Shown here: in pieces, positions 53,097-61,743 of the stretch
Numbering within the stretch: position 1 is the stretch's first letter
How the letters are laid out: each line of letters opens with the position of its first letter
Assembly: GCA_902362775.1 (NCBI GenBank)
Contig: CABIXV010000001.1
Span: 1 to 64,000 of the forward strand
Length of the DNA: 64,000 bases
Source: Clostridiales bacterium
GTDB lineage: Bacteria > Bacillota > Clostridia > Oscillospirales > Oscillospiraceae
Direction of reading: 5' to 3'
The notes under the pieces: model-generated
What the model saw: only the letters and a program-made list of their open reading frames with translations
Database searches by the model: none
Told to the model about the DNA's origin: nothing
Position numbers and translations under genes: made by a program

Positions 53097-54305
53097 ATGA
53101 AAAAAGCAACCACAAAAAGACTCCTTGCAACGCTCCTCTCTTTTGCCATGATGTTCGCTCTGGTCGCCTGTTCTGGCAACGAAAATGGCAGTAGCGGAGG
53201 CAACAACTCCGCCAACAGCGGTGGCACTTCCTCCGGTGGCGGCCACGAAGTGGAGCTGATAGACGGCGCCACCGCCCCTGAGGATTTGACCTTTGGTCTA
53301 ACCCCCTTTGAAGACCGCCAGACTCTGCGCATCGGCTTCTTTACCGGCTCTCCCCTCTCCTATGCCTTCCTCTTTGCCGATAATCTGGGCGTCTTCGACG
53401 CGCTAAACATCGATGTGGAGTATAGCTGCTTCACCGGTGGCCCCGCCATGATGGAGGCCAACTCCGAATGGGATATGGCATCCTGCGGTTTGGGCGGTGT
53501 ATGCACTGCCTTGGCTGGTTATGACTTTACCCTCGTAGATGTTACTGACTACGAGGAGAACATGGCCATTTTCGTACGGCCCGACTCTGAGTTGGCTAAT
53601 GACCCTACTAACCCCGATTTATGGAAGGGAGCTACCGTGGTCTACCCTGCTGGCACCACCGGTCAGGCGGTCCTAGCTCAGTATCTCGAGACCATGGGCC
53701 TGACCCTCTCCGACGTGGAAAGTGTCAACATGGACAATGCCAACGGTCTGACCGGCTTTAACGGCGGCACTGGTGACGCCCTGGTGTGTTGGAACGCTAT
53801 CGCCCTGTCCGCTGAGGACATAGGGTATGTTCGTGTCACTGACTCTGGCCAGCTGAACCTGCCCTTCCCTTGCTGTACCTTCGCCCAGACCGAGATCATG
53901 GAGAGTAATCCCGACCTAGTGGCTGCTGCAGTCGCTGTTTTCCATCTGACCTATGAGTGGGTTACCGAGTCCGAGGGCAATGCCGCTCAGGCCGCCGCCT
54001 GGTATCTGGAGCACTGCGACGAAGAAGGCTTCCTGTGTGACGAGAGCATCGCTGAACGCACCATTAACTGGTGGCGCTGTCCCACGGTAGATGAGTATAT
54101 CGCACTCTTTACTGAAACTGAACCCGACGAAGCTGGCCTGTATACTTCTCGTGACCTACTGCAAATTGAGAACGACATCCTCTCCGGATTTGACTTCTTC
54201 ACCAGCGTAGGCAGCTACACCGAGGCCCAACGCACCCAGTTCCTGGACGATCAGCGGGTGGACAATTCCATCGCTCTGGCTGTCAAAGAGATGCTGGGTC
54301 GATAA
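53097..54305 (+). CDS. ABC transporter substrate-binding lipoprotein (NMT1/SsuA-like)
   Basis: 402 residues from ATG 53097. A lipoprotein signal (KKATTKRLLATLLSFAMMFALVAC) ends at lipobox LVAC with Cys25, then a low-complexity Gly/Ser/Asn linker. The mature domain has RIGFFTGSPLSYAFLFADNLGVFDALNIDVEYSCFTGGPAMMEA, characteristic of periplasmic-binding proteins for nitrate, sulfonates, taurine and thiamin precursors. It is tethered outside the membrane and delivers ligand to the permeases downstream. It is ~60 residues longer than SsuA. A hairpin at 54319-54352 after the gene probably keeps its mRNA more abundant than the permeases. Confidence 0.9.
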   Translation: MKKATTKRLLATLLSFAMMFALVACSGNENGSSGGNNSANSGGTSSGGGHEVELIDGATAPEDLTFGLTPFEDRQTLRIGFFTGSPLSYAFLFADNLGVFDALNIDVEYSCFTGGPAMMEANSEWDMASCGLGGVCTALAGYDFTLVDVTDYEENMAIFVRPDSELANDPTNPDLWKGATVVYPAGTTGQAVLAQYLETMGLTLSDVESVNMDNANGLTGFNGGTGDALVCWNAIALSAEDIGYVRVTDSGQLNLPFPCCTFAQTEIMESNPDLVAAAVAVFHLTYEWVTESEGNAAQAAAWYLEHCDEEGFLCDESIAERTINWWRCPTVDEYIALFTETEPDEAGLYTSRDLLQIENDILSGFDFFTSVGSYTEAQRTQFLDDQRVDNSIALAVKEMLGR

Positions 54306-54318
54306 ATGCCTTCGATAG

Positions 54319-54352
54319 TCTTCCTCCCGCCCCATGGGAGGCGGGAGGAAGA
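54319..54352 (+). terminator. Hairpin between binding-protein and permease genes
   Basis: 13-bp stem TCTTCCTCCCGCC / GGCGGGAGGAAGA with an 8-base loop and no U-run: more likely an mRNA 3'-end stabiliser than a full terminator. The 54353-54480 stretch holds nothing else recognisable. Confidence 0.6.
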
Positions 54353-54480
54353 TTCGCTTTGCGGACGTGAAAACTGAATTTGGCTTCTGTCTACAGATCA
54401 GTCCAAACGTTCTCAGAGTGCATCTCCGCCTCTGCATATCTGATATTTGAGACACAAAGCTCGGAAAGTAGGGATGTCTT

Positions 54481-55317
54481 TTGAGCGAACCCATTCATGA
54501 GATGACTGCGGCTGAGCGTGTCGCGCTGGTCGAGCGTGAAAAACACCGGATAACCTACCGCAACATCACCCTGTCTTTCGCCGGTATCCTTCTCTTCCTG
54601 CTCATTTGGGAAGGGTTAGCCCTGTCCGGCATTGTAGACTCCAGAATTCTGTGTGACGTTTTGGAAGTCCTTCGTCTTTTCGTCACCAAACTGTCTGATC
54701 CCAATCCAGACGGCGCGGTGCTGACGGTCCATATCTGGTCCAGTTTACAGGTGGCCCTTCTGGGCTTCCTGCTGGCTGTAGTCATCGGTGTGCCTCTAGG
54801 CTGGCTGATGGGCTGGTATCGGGGAGCCGACAGCTTTCTTCGCCCCATCTTTGAGATTATTCGCCCTATTCCCCCAGTGTCCTGGATTCCGCTGACCATT
54901 GTGTGGCTGGGCATCGGCCTGCCGGCCAAGTCCTTCATCGTATTCTTTGCCGCCTTTGTCCCCTGTCTAATCAACGCCTATACCGGCATCCGGCAGACCA
55001 AGGAGGTCCTGAAAAACGTAGGCAAGACCTTTGGCGCTTCTTACTTCACTGTCTTCGTAAAAGTGGGGATTCCTTCCTCTTTGGTCATGACTTTCGCCGG
55101 CATCAAGGTTGCTATCGGCAACGCCTGGGCCACTCTGGTGGCCGCTGAGATGCTGGCCGCTTCCAGCGGACTGGGCTACATGATCCTGATGGGCCGTTCC
55201 TATGCCCGCGTAGATCTGATCATCCTGGGGATTGTTGTCATCGGCGTGCTGGGCGTCATCATCTCCGCTATCATCAACAGGCTGGAGCGTATCTTCCTAG
55301 GATGGAGGTATGTGTAG
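54481..55317 (+). CDS. ABC transporter permease, SsuC/TauC-like (first)
   Basis: 278 residues from TTG 54481 (AGGG 8 bases upstream; ATG 54502 is an alternative). Five to six membrane segments of the binding-protein-dependent type, with the cytoplasmic EAA-like loop GKTFGASYFTVFVKVGIPSSLVMTFAGIKVAIGNAW that docks on the ATPases. It pairs with the next permease as a heterodimer, since both differ by far more than gene duplicates in one family usually do. A short stop-to-start gap (one base) links it to the second permease. Confidence 0.9.
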   Translation: MSEPIHEMTAAERVALVEREKHRITYRNITLSFAGILLFLLIWEGLALSGIVDSRILCDVLEVLRLFVTKLSDPNPDGAVLTVHIWSSLQVALLGFLLAVVIGVPLGWLMGWYRGADSFLRPIFEIIRPIPPVSWIPLTIVWLGIGLPAKSFIVFFAAFVPCLINAYTGIRQTKEVLKNVGKTFGASYFTVFVKVGIPSSLVMTFAGIKVAIGNAWATLVAAEMLAASSGLGYMILMGRSYARVDLIILGIVVIGVLGVIISAIINRLERIFLGWRYV

Positions 55318-55318
55318 T

Positions 55319-56131
55319 ATGGAAAAGAAAACCGCGCATATGAGCGCAGCAGAGATTCGGGAACAACGGCTTAAGGTTCTTTACCGTATCCTCCCTATTG
55401 TCTCTCTTCTCCTGTTGGTGGCCCTTTGGCTGTTAGCCTCCTCCGGCGCCAATTCCAACTTCCCAACTCCCCAGGCAGTGTGGGATCGTACAGTTCGCCT
55501 GTTCACCAATCCGGTAAAGAAACTGACTTTGGTCGGTCACGCTTTGGTCAGTCTACGGCGCATCGGTCTGGCTCTCGTCTTCGATTGGACTGCTGGTATC
55601 GCCTTTGGCGTACTGCTGGGATGGTGCCCCAGGGCCCGTGCCTTCTTTGGCCCTCTATTCAACGCCTTCCGTGCCGTCCCTCCGCTAGCCTGGATTCCTC
55701 TGATCACACTGTGGTTTGGTGCTGGTGAGTTCCCCAAGGTCCTCATCGTTATCTTTGGTTCTCTGGCCTCTATTGTGGTCAACACTCAGGCCGGTCTTAG
55801 TTCTGTGGATAAAATGTATCTGGACGTAGGTACCGTTTTTAACGCCACACCCAGACAGCGCCTGTTCAAGATCGCTATTCCATCTTCTCTGGACGCCATC
55901 TTTGCCGGCGTGCGTACCTCTACCAGTGCCGCCTGGATGGTGGTTTTGGCTGCCGAGATGCTGGGTGCTGACGCAGGCGTGGGCTTCCTGATCTCCCGCG
56001 GCATGGACTCTATCGATATGCCCCTGGTCCTGACCGGCATGATCGCCATTGGTATCGTGGGCGCTATGCTGGCCATTATCACGCAAATTGCAGAAAGGTT
56101 GATTTGCCCATGGACGAGAAAAAGAAAGTAA
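55319..56131 (+). CDS. ABC transporter permease, SsuC/TauC-like (second)
   Basis: 270 residues; ATG 55319 chosen for GGAGG ~10 bases upstream (55310 would be too close). The membrane core has the EAA loop [36 protein letters not shown]. Its start follows the first permease stop by one base and its end overlaps the first ATPase by 22 bases, so permease-permease-ATPase are tightly coupled. Pair with the upstream permease: two different permeases plus two different ATPases give a four-subunit asymmetric importer, which is less common than the usual SsuBC homodimer. Confidence 0.9.
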   Translation: MEKKTAHMSAAEIREQRLKVLYRILPIVSLLLLVALWLLASSGANSNFPTPQAVWDRTVRLFTNPVKKLTLVGHALVSLRRIGLALVFDWTAGIAFGVLLGWCPRARAFFGPLFNAFRAVPPLAWIPLITLWFGAGEFPKVLIVIFGSLASIVVNTQAGLSSVDKMYLDVGTVFNATPRQRLFKIAIPSSLDAIFAGVRTSTSAAWMVVLAAEMLGADAGVGFLISRGMDSIDMPLVLTGMIAIGIVGAMLAIITQIAERLICPWTRKRK

Positions 56132-56877
56132 TTCTGAAACTGGACAACATCTGTCAGAGCTACGTCGTGGGCGAGTCAGTCAAGGATGCAGTGGAAAATG
56201 TTTCCCTCGAGGTCTACGACAATGAATTTCTGGTCATCCTAGGCCCAGGCCACTGCGGTAAAACCGTACTGATGAACATGATCGCCGGATTGGAGAAACC
56301 TATCGGTGGCAAAATCTATCTGGACGGCGAGGAAGTTCACGGCAGCGATAAGCGTATCGGCATGGTGTTTCAGTCTTTGAATTTGATGCCCTGGCGCACT
56401 GTCATGGGCAATGTGGAATTTGGTCTAGAGGTAGCTGGCGTATCCAAGGAGGAGCGCCGGGCCACCGCCCAGAAGTACATCGATCTTGTGGGGTTGAAAG
56501 GCTTTGAAAAGTCCTATCCCCATGAGCTCTCCGGCGGTATGAAGCAGCGTGTAGGAATTGCCCGTGCCTATACCAACAATCCTCAGATTCTCCTGATGGA
56601 TGAACCCTTTGGCCAGCTGGATGCCCAAACCCGGTATGCCATGGAGGAAGAGATCCTGCGTATCTGGGAGCAAGAAAGGCGCACCATCCTCTTTGTCACC
56701 AACAACATTGAGGAGGCTGTCTATCTGGCAGACCGAATTGTGCTGTTGAGCAACTGCCCCGCCCGGGTAAAGCAGGTTTATGATCTGGCTTCACTGGGGC
56801 GTCCCCGGAACACTACGTCTCCGGATTTTCTGCGCATCCGGTCCGAGATTTCCGATAATACGGATCTGGCGCTTTGA
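56110..56877 (+). CDS. ABC transporter ATP-binding protein, canonical signature
   Basis: 255 residues from ATG 56110 (AAAGG upstream; TTG 56104 is a possible earlier start). Walker A is [13 protein letters not shown] (G45-T52), the ABC signature [15 protein letters not shown] and Walker [13 protein letters not shown], all intact. It belongs to the nitrate/sulfonate/taurine (SsuB/TauB) class. It energises the two permeases together with the second ATPase. Walker A HCGKT is unusual (normally SGCGKS/T) but keeps Gly, Lys and Thr. Confidence 0.92.
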   Translation: MDEKKKVILKLDNICQSYVVGESVKDAVENVSLEVYDNEFLVILGPGHCGKTVLMNMIAGLEKPIGGKIYLDGEEVHGSDKRIGMVFQSLNLMPWRTVMGNVEFGLEVAGVSKEERRATAQKYIDLVGLKGFEKSYPHELSGGMKQRVGIARAYTNNPQILLMDEPFGQLDAQTRYAMEEEILRIWEQERRTILFVTNNIEEAVYLADRIVLLSNCPARVKQVYDLASLGRPRNTTSPDFLRIRSEISDNTDLAL

Positions 56878-56892
56878 TATGGGAGGTACTCT

Positions 56893-57639
56893 ATGAGCGA
56901 GCAAGAATATAAAGTACGGGTGGAGCACCTGACCAAATACTTCGGGGACCTACATGTGCTAGACGATGTGTCCTTCAATATCAAAAAGGGAGAATTCCTG
57001 TGTGTGGTAGGCCCCACAGGCTGTGGTAAGACCACCTTCCTCAATCTGCTCACCCGCATCTATATGCCCACAAAGGGAGAACTCTATATCGACGGTGAGC
57101 CCGCCGATCCCAAAAAACACAGTTTGGCGGTGGTGTTCCAGGAGCCTTCCTCCATGCCTTGGCTCACGGTAGAACAGAACCTGCGTTTCGGCTTGGAAAT
57201 CAAGAAGCTGCCCAAAAATGAGATTGATCGTCGAGTAGAAAATATCATCAAGCTGTTAGGCCTAGAAGAGTTTCGTAACCGCTACCCTCACCAGTTGTCC
57301 GTTTCTACCGCCCAACGCATCATTATCGGACGCGCTTTTGCCCTCCAGCCTGACCTGTTGCTGATGGATGAGCCATATGGACAGATGGACATCAAACTGC
57401 GCTTCTATCTGGAGGATGAGGTTATCCGCTTGTGGAAGGAAATCGGTACCACCGTGGTTTTCATTACCCACAACATCGAGGAGGCCGTGTATCTAGCTGA
57501 ACGCATCCTAATCCTGACCAACAAGCCGGCCCACATCAAGGAGGAAGTGCAGGTAGACCTACCACGTCCGCGGGATGTTACCGCTCCTGACTTCATTGCA
57601 ATTCGAAATCATGTGACCGAACAGATCAAATGGTGGTAA
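56893..57639 (+). CDS. ABC transporter ATP-binding protein with degenerate signature motif
   Basis: 248 residues. Walker A is VGPTGCGKTTFLN (G40-T47), Q-loop Gln83 (VFQEPS), Walker B LLLMDEPYGQMD with E160 and the switch His in FITHN, all intact. The ABC signature, normally LSGGQ, reads LSVSTAQR (135-142), losing both glycines. In asymmetric ABC pairs the site with a broken signature cannot hydrolyse ATP well. Here the partner (56110) keeps LSGGM, so one composite site should be competent and the other impaired. Ends in a terminator before the TSUP gene. Confidence 0.9.
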   Translation: MSEQEYKVRVEHLTKYFGDLHVLDDVSFNIKKGEFLCVVGPTGCGKTTFLNLLTRIYMPTKGELYIDGEPADPKKHSLAVVFQEPSSMPWLTVEQNLRFGLEIKKLPKNEIDRRVENIIKLLGLEEFRNRYPHQLSVSTAQRIIIGRAFALQPDLLLMDEPYGQMDIKLRFYLEDEVIRLWKEIGTTVVFITHNIEEAVYLAERILILTNKPAHIKEEVQVDLPRPRDVTAPDFIAIRNHVTEQIKWW

Positions 57640-57642
57640 GAT

Positions 57643-57678
57643 AAAGCGGGGAAGCCCTTGGGCCGCCCCGCTTTTCTT
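57643..57678 (+). terminator. Terminator after the ABC ATPase genes
   Basis: AAAGCGGGG / CCCCGCTTT with an inner GCCC/GGGC stem and a T-rich tail, ahead of the TSUP gene, which therefore depends on read-through or an unseen promoter. Confidence 0.75.
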
Positions 57679-57709
57679 AAATGCCAAACTCGACGAAAAG
57701 GAGGGTAAC

Positions 57710-58456
57710 ATGAATCAGCCCCAGATTATGCTTCTTGTAGCAGTCATCAACTTTGCCGCCGCTTTTTTTCAAGGAGCTGCCGGCTTTGGCTATGCTCTAA
57801 TGGCCATGGCCCTGATGCCCCTCTTTCTACCCATGTCTGTATGTTCCGCCATTTCCGCGGTGACTGTGGTTGTCATTGGTCTCCAGATGACCCTAGTCCT
57901 CTGTCGGGAACTGCAGTGGCGGCTGATTGTGTTGCCCGTGTTCTCCTGTCTGACCACCATCAATCTGGGCCTGTATCTACTGGACCAGTTTGATGAACTT
58001 CTTCTGCGCATCATCCTAGCCTGTCTGCTTCTGTTGGTAACCGCTATTTTTTTCATCATGCGCCGCCGTCAACTGGTGCTGCCCAACCGCTGGTATACAG
58101 CTGTTGGTGCCGGGCTGATTACCGGAATTTCCACCGGCATGTTCAATATTGTGGGGCCTTTCTTTTTGGTCTATTATATGAATGTGTGCGAAACCCCCTT
58201 GAGTATGAAAGCCAGCCTAGAGTTCAGCTTCCTTCTCTCCGGGCTCTATTCAAGCGCCATGCATCTGTTTGTCTATCACAACATCACGTTGAAGGCGGCA
58301 CCTATGTTAGCCACCTCCGCAGCGGCAGCACTGCTAGCCGGCGTACTTGGGTTGAAAGTGTTCCGGAAGATCGACAAGAACAAAATCTCACTGGTGGCCT
58401 ATATCCTGTTGCCCCTCATGGCCGTCAATCTAATCATCACCGGACTGAGTGTCTGA
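57710..58456 (+). CDS. TSUP-family (TauE/SafE) anion transporter
   Basis: 248 residues, AAAGGAGGG before the ATG. Seven to eight membrane segments in two DUF81-type repeats; FFQGAAGFGYALMAMALMPLFLP near residue 20 and the matching TGISTGMFNIVGPFFLVYYM near 145 are family motifs. Members export sulfite, sulfoacetate or other organosulfonates, or take up related anions. It ends the locus, suggesting removal of an end product of the pathway. Its presence next to SsuA-like import is the main hint toward organosulfur metabolism, but the family is not exclusive to sulfur. Confidence 0.88.
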   Translation: MNQPQIMLLVAVINFAAAFFQGAAGFGYALMAMALMPLFLPMSVCSAISAVTVVVIGLQMTLVLCRELQWRLIVLPVFSCLTTINLGLYLLDQFDELLLRIILACLLLLVTAIFFIMRRRQLVLPNRWYTAVGAGLITGISTGMFNIVGPFFLVYYMNVCETPLSMKASLEFSFLLSGLYSSAMHLFVYHNITLKAAPMLATSAAAALLAGVLGLKVFRKIDKNKISLVAYILLPLMAVNLIITGLSV

Positions 58457-58861
58457 TCCCTTTTGTAAAGAGGAACCCAAGCGTACTTGGCTCTTGGGGT
58501 GGTCTTTCTGGGTGCGTGGCTGTGGTCCCTCCCTACTTATGTGCGGTCCAAGGGCCAGTAAACAGAACCGCTTTTCCTGTCTACTATGACCATGGCGGAG
58601 CACCGCACTTCTATGGCCATATAAGTTGAGCAGATTTTTTGCTTTTGTTAGCCATCCCTTTTCACAAAATCTGACTTTATCTACAAATCTGCCTATATAT
58701 TTTTAGACTTTGCCGCAGAGCTTCTTTTCAATCGTCTCTGAGAAAGCAGACAATCCAGCTTTCGGTATCCCCTCTTTTGCTTTTTTCATCCAACTTTTTG
58801 GGAGAGACCGAGCCAGTCAGAGAAACAGCATGAACTCCGGTTGCTTTCCTATACTGAACAG
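58457..58861. other. Intergenic stretch without a gene
   Basis: About 400 bases after the TSUP gene. A weak hairpin (ACCCAAG / CTTGGGG near 58484-58504) may terminate transcription. Short frames on both strands lack ribosome sites. AT-rich and GC-rich parts alternate, and nothing else is recognisable. Confidence 0.6.
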
Positions 58862-59209
58862 TCAATGTTCCTGTGGGAGAGCCCCTGCACCAGGTTTCTC
58901 TTCCTCTTCGCCGTACCACATACAGGCCGTCAGGTCCACCCCGCCATCCAGCCGGAAGGGCACCCCCTCCATCTCCAGCAGCAGGCGCTGACTCTCCTTT
59001 CCCAGAGGAGAGAAAGCGTCGCTCAGTCCCCCAAGGCGGTTGACCACCCGGTGGCAGGGCAAGTCCGCTGGCGCCCCATTCAGCGCACAGCCCACGATAC
59101 GAGACAGCCTGGGATTGCCAAGCAACCTGGCAATCTGTCCATAAGTCGTTACTCGGCCATAGGGTATCCGGGCCGTGATCTCATAGACCCGCTGAAATAC
59201 GTTGTCCAA
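58862..59209 (-). CDS. MGMT-family DNA alkyl-cysteine methyltransferase domain protein
   Basis: 115 residues from TTG 59209 with GGGAGGG upstream. It is the catalytic domain only, lacking the N-terminal MGMT domain. The helix-turn-helix (TYGQIARLLGNPRLSRIVGCAL) and PCHRVV (Cys52) are present, so the active cysteine is kept, unlike ATL proteins with PWHR. It should remove O6-alkyl groups from guanine or recognise them, though such short stand-alone forms are not always active. A TAGACA-17-TATAAT promoter precedes it. Confidence 0.88.
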   Translation of the reverse strand: MDNVFQRVYEITARIPYGRVTTYGQIARLLGNPRLSRIVGCALNGAPADLPCHRVVNRLGGLSDAFSPLGKESQRLLLEMEGVPFRLDGGVDLTACMWYGEEEEKPGAGALPQEH

Positions 59210-59241
59210 ACGGCTCCCTCCCGTACTGTGTCTTTTTCCCG

Positions 59242-59270
59242 ATTATAGCACCCGGCCCCGTCGGTGTCTA
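59242..59270 (-). promoter_or_regulatory. Promoter of the MGMT-family gene
   Basis: TAGACA (59265-59270), 17 bases, TATAAT (59242-59247). Confidence 0.7.
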
Positions 59271-59379
59271 CCGTTGTCTCTTTTTCCGATAAAATGGGGC
59301 CTCCTACTTGACATCGGGGACGAACCGTCATTTAATAGAGGCCAGGGAGCATAATCCATAAGGAAAGGGAGGAATATCT

Positions 59380-60393
59380 ATGACTACGATTACTCTGGGC
59401 GGTACCGGCATCCAGATCGAGAAAAATGGCTTCGGCTGCCTGCCCATTCAGCGTATCTCCCAGAAGGAGGCCGCCTATTTGCTGCGGAAGGCTGTGGACG
59501 GCGGTATGAATTATTTTGACACTGCCCGCTCTTACAGCGACAGTGAGGAAAAGATCGGCTACGCCTTTCAGGGGATTCGGGACAAGGTCATCCTCGCCAC
59601 CAAGAGCCACGCCAAGACTGGCCAGGAGCTAAAGGAGCACCTGGAAACCAGCCTGCGGAACCTGCGCACCGACTACATTGACATTTACCAGTTCCATAAC
59701 CCCGCCTTCTGCCCCAAGCCCGGCGGCGAGGACGGCTTGTATGATGCCGCCCTGGAGGCCAAGGCCCAGGGCAAGATCGGCCATATCTCCATCACCAATC
59801 ACCGGCTGGCCGTGGCCCATGAGGCCATTGACTCCGGGCTGTACGCCACGCTCCAGTTCCCATACAGCTACCTGGCCGGGCCCCAGGAGCAGGAGCTGGT
59901 GGACAAGTGCCAAAAGGTCGGGATGGGCTTTATCGCCATGAAAGGAATGGCCGGTGGCCTGATCCGAAGCGGGCTGGCGGCCGCCGCCTGGATGGCTCTG
60001 CAGCCCACTGTGGTTCCTATCTGGGGTGTTCAGCATGAGTGGGAGCTGGATCAGTTCCTGTCCGCTGTCCGGGAAACACCAGCCATGACCGAGGAGTACC
60101 AGCAGATCATCGACCACGACCGCAAGGAGCTGGCCGGCGACTTCTGCCGAGGCTGCGGCTACTGTATGCCCTGCCCTGTTGGCATCGAAATCAATCAGTG
60201 TGCCCGGATGTCTCTGATGCTCCGCCGGGCTCCGGAGGCCAGCTGGCTGTCTGACCAGTGGCAGGCGGAGATGAAGAAGATAGAGAACTGCCTACACTGT
60301 AATCAATGTAAATCAAAGTGTCCCTACGGTCTGGATACACCCAGGCTGCTGGCGGAAAACTATCAGGATTATAAGACCTACCTGGCTCGGTAA
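59380..60393 (+). CDS. Aldo/keto reductase with C-terminal ferredoxin-type Fe-S domain
   Basis: 337 residues, GGGAGG 7 bases upstream of the ATG. The N-terminal (beta/alpha)8 AKR barrel has catalytic D47, Y52, K75 and H106-like residues (NYFDTARSYSDSEEKIG, ILATKSH, IYQFHN). The last ~90 residues hold two 4Fe-4S motifs: CRGCGYCMPCPVGIEI and CLHCNQCKSKCPYGLD. These fusions are typical of strict anaerobes and may link carbonyl reduction to ferredoxin. Substrate not known. Lone gene ending in a bidirectional terminator. Confidence 0.92.
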   Translation: MTTITLGGTGIQIEKNGFGCLPIQRISQKEAAYLLRKAVDGGMNYFDTARSYSDSEEKIGYAFQGIRDKVILATKSHAKTGQELKEHLETSLRNLRTDYIDIYQFHNPAFCPKPGGEDGLYDAALEAKAQGKIGHISITNHRLAVAHEAIDSGLYATLQFPYSYLAGPQEQELVDKCQKVGMGFIAMKGMAGGLIRSGLAAAAWMALQPTVVPIWGVQHEWELDQFLSAVRETPAMTEEYQQIIDHDRKELAGDFCRGCGYCMPCPVGIEINQCARMSLMLRRAPEASWLSDQWQAEMKKIENCLHCNQCKSKCPYGLDTPRLLAENYQDYKTYLAR

Positions 60394-60397
60394 CAAC

Positions 60398-60423
60398 AAG
60401 GGCGTGTCCACTGGACACGCCTT
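60398..60423. terminator. Bidirectional terminator after the aldo/keto reductase
   Basis: AAGGGCGTGTCC / GGACACGCCTT with one bulged G, between convergent genes. Confidence 0.75.
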
Positions 60424-60432
60424 CGCTGTTTG

Positions 60433-61107
60433 TCATTTCTGGTTCAGTGTTCCCGATGTCCGTGGGCTGGCGTCATTCTCACCGTTCCCGATAATGGTAA
60501 CCATGCCCTCTTCCTGCTCCGCCTCGACCTGTTCAAAAGGAAGCCCGTTCATAAAGGAGCCGCCCAGTGCGTCCTCTACGGTTTCACTGTCATAGTAGAC
60601 GGTCCCGTACTCCTCTCCATCGGCCTCCCCAATGGACACGGCCATCTCCCACTTCTCCACGTTACCCTCCACCGTGACTCTCAAATGAGTTCCGAATGTA
60701 GTCCTGTCGTACACATAGCTGCCGTCTGCCTCAAGCTCCTCTGTGATATCCACTTCCTCCCCGTTTACTACCAGAATAGCCCGTCCATCCCTGTTTTCTA
60801 CCGTGGCCTGGGGTACTTCTAAGGTGGTAATATGCTCGCCGGTATCCATGATCATGTCCTGTCGGTATTGGTCCACCTTGATGACGGACACGATCTGTCC
60901 GAATATCTCCTGGGCGGCCTCTGGGTTGGCTGCCCCCACCCCCACTACCATCATAGTGATGGCGGCGCAGGCCACCAATATGGTCCGCATAGTTCGGCGG
61001 GAGTTCTTACGGTCCCTGTTTTCAGTCATAGCGATGATCTCCTTGATCTTTTCCTCGGAAGCGTTGAGCTCCCGGCATGCGTTACGGTACACTTTGGGGT
61101 CGAACAT
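60433..61107 (-). CDS. Membrane protein paired with an ECF sigma factor, putative anti-sigma
   Basis: 224 residues from ATG 61107, AAGGAGGG 8 bases upstream. An N-terminal cytoplasmic part (MFDPKVYRNACRELNASEEKIKEIIAM) is followed by one membrane segment (TILVACAAITMMVVGVG, ~47-65), then an extracellular beta-rich part (FGQIVSVIKVDQYRQ ... LEVPQATVENRD). The gene overlaps the sigma-factor gene by 26 bases, the usual layout of a sigma/anti-sigma pair in clostridia. No zinc-binding anti-sigma motif (HxxxCxxC) is seen, so the regulatory role is inferred from position and topology. Confidence 0.82.
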   Translation of the reverse strand: MFDPKVYRNACRELNASEEKIKEIIAMTENRDRKNSRRTMRTILVACAAITMMVVGVGAANPEAAQEIFGQIVSVIKVDQYRQDMIMDTGEHITTLEVPQATVENRDGRAILVVNGEEVDITEELEADGSYVYDRTTFGTHLRVTVEGNVEKWEMAVSIGEADGEEYGTVYYDSETVEDALGGSFMNGLPFEQVEAEQEEGMVTIIGNGENDASPRTSGTLNQK

Positions 61108-61597
61108 AGACACTTCCCTCCTTCTCTTCCTCCTCGGACAATTCCTTTCGCAGCCGGGCCCGGGCCCGGAGCAGCCAGGTCTGCACCGTGGATGGATTGG
61201 CACGCAGGGCGGCGGCCGTCTCGGCCACACTCAGCCCCTCGTAATAGTAGAGATATATGACCAGCCTGTATTTCGGCTCCAGGGCCATCACCGCCCCCAT
61301 CAGCTCCGCCCGCTCCCGGTCCTCGGGCGCGGTCAGCTCATGCCATTCCTCCAGCGGGACGGCAGCGCGCCGCCAAAAAGAGCGGAGCATTTTGCGGCTC
61401 TCGTTCACCGATACCCGCAGGAGCCAATGCTTCATATGGTCCTCGCTCTCAAACTCTGCTTTCTGCTCAAAAAGCCGAAGCAGGACCGTCTGCATCACGT
61501 CCTCGGCGTCTTCCCGGCAGCCCAGAGCGTGGTAGGCCACCCGATAGATCATGTCGCCATAGGTCTGAGCCGCCCGGCTGAACTCTTCCTGGGTCAA
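61082..61597 (-). CDS. ECF-type RNA polymerase sigma factor
   Basis: 171 residues from TTG 61597, AAGGAGGT upstream. Region 2 (EEFSRAAQTYGDMIYRVAYHALGCREDAEDVMQTVLLRLFE) and region 4 (LEPKYRLVIYLYYYEGLSVAETAAALRANPSTVQTWLLRARARLRKEL) are clear, with no regions 1 and 3 as in all ECF sigmas. It is encoded upstream of and overlapping its membrane partner, which likely holds it at the membrane until an envelope signal. Regulon unknown. Confidence 0.93.
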   Translation of the reverse strand: MTQEEFSRAAQTYGDMIYRVAYHALGCREDAEDVMQTVLLRLFEQKAEFESEDHMKHWLLRVSVNESRKMLRSFWRRAAVPLEEWHELTAPEDRERAELMGAVMALEPKYRLVIYLYYYEGLSVAETAAALRANPSTVQTWLLRARARLRKELSEEEEKEGSVYVRPQSVP

Positions 61598-61694
61598 AGC
61601 CGCTCACCTCCTTGGAAGTCTCTGTTTAAAAGGCCTTTCATTCAGTAATATCCGCCAGAGGCGGTAAAAATCTCACCAGAAAAGAAAAAATTTG

Positions 61695-61718
61695 GGGCCG
61701 CCACATCTGTGGCGGCCC
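61695..61718 (-). terminator. Terminator of the CBS-domain gene
   Basis: 10-bp stem GGGCCGCCAC / GTGGCGGCCC, ATCT loop, followed on the minus strand by a T-rich tract. Confidence 0.85.
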
Positions 61719-61743
61719 TGTGAAGGTTCAGCAGCAGATCCTG

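Noticed and set aside
53097..57639. Considered as a taurine or sulfonate transporter by name
   Set aside because: Family similarity to SsuA/TauA is broad; nothing in sequence fixes the substrate.
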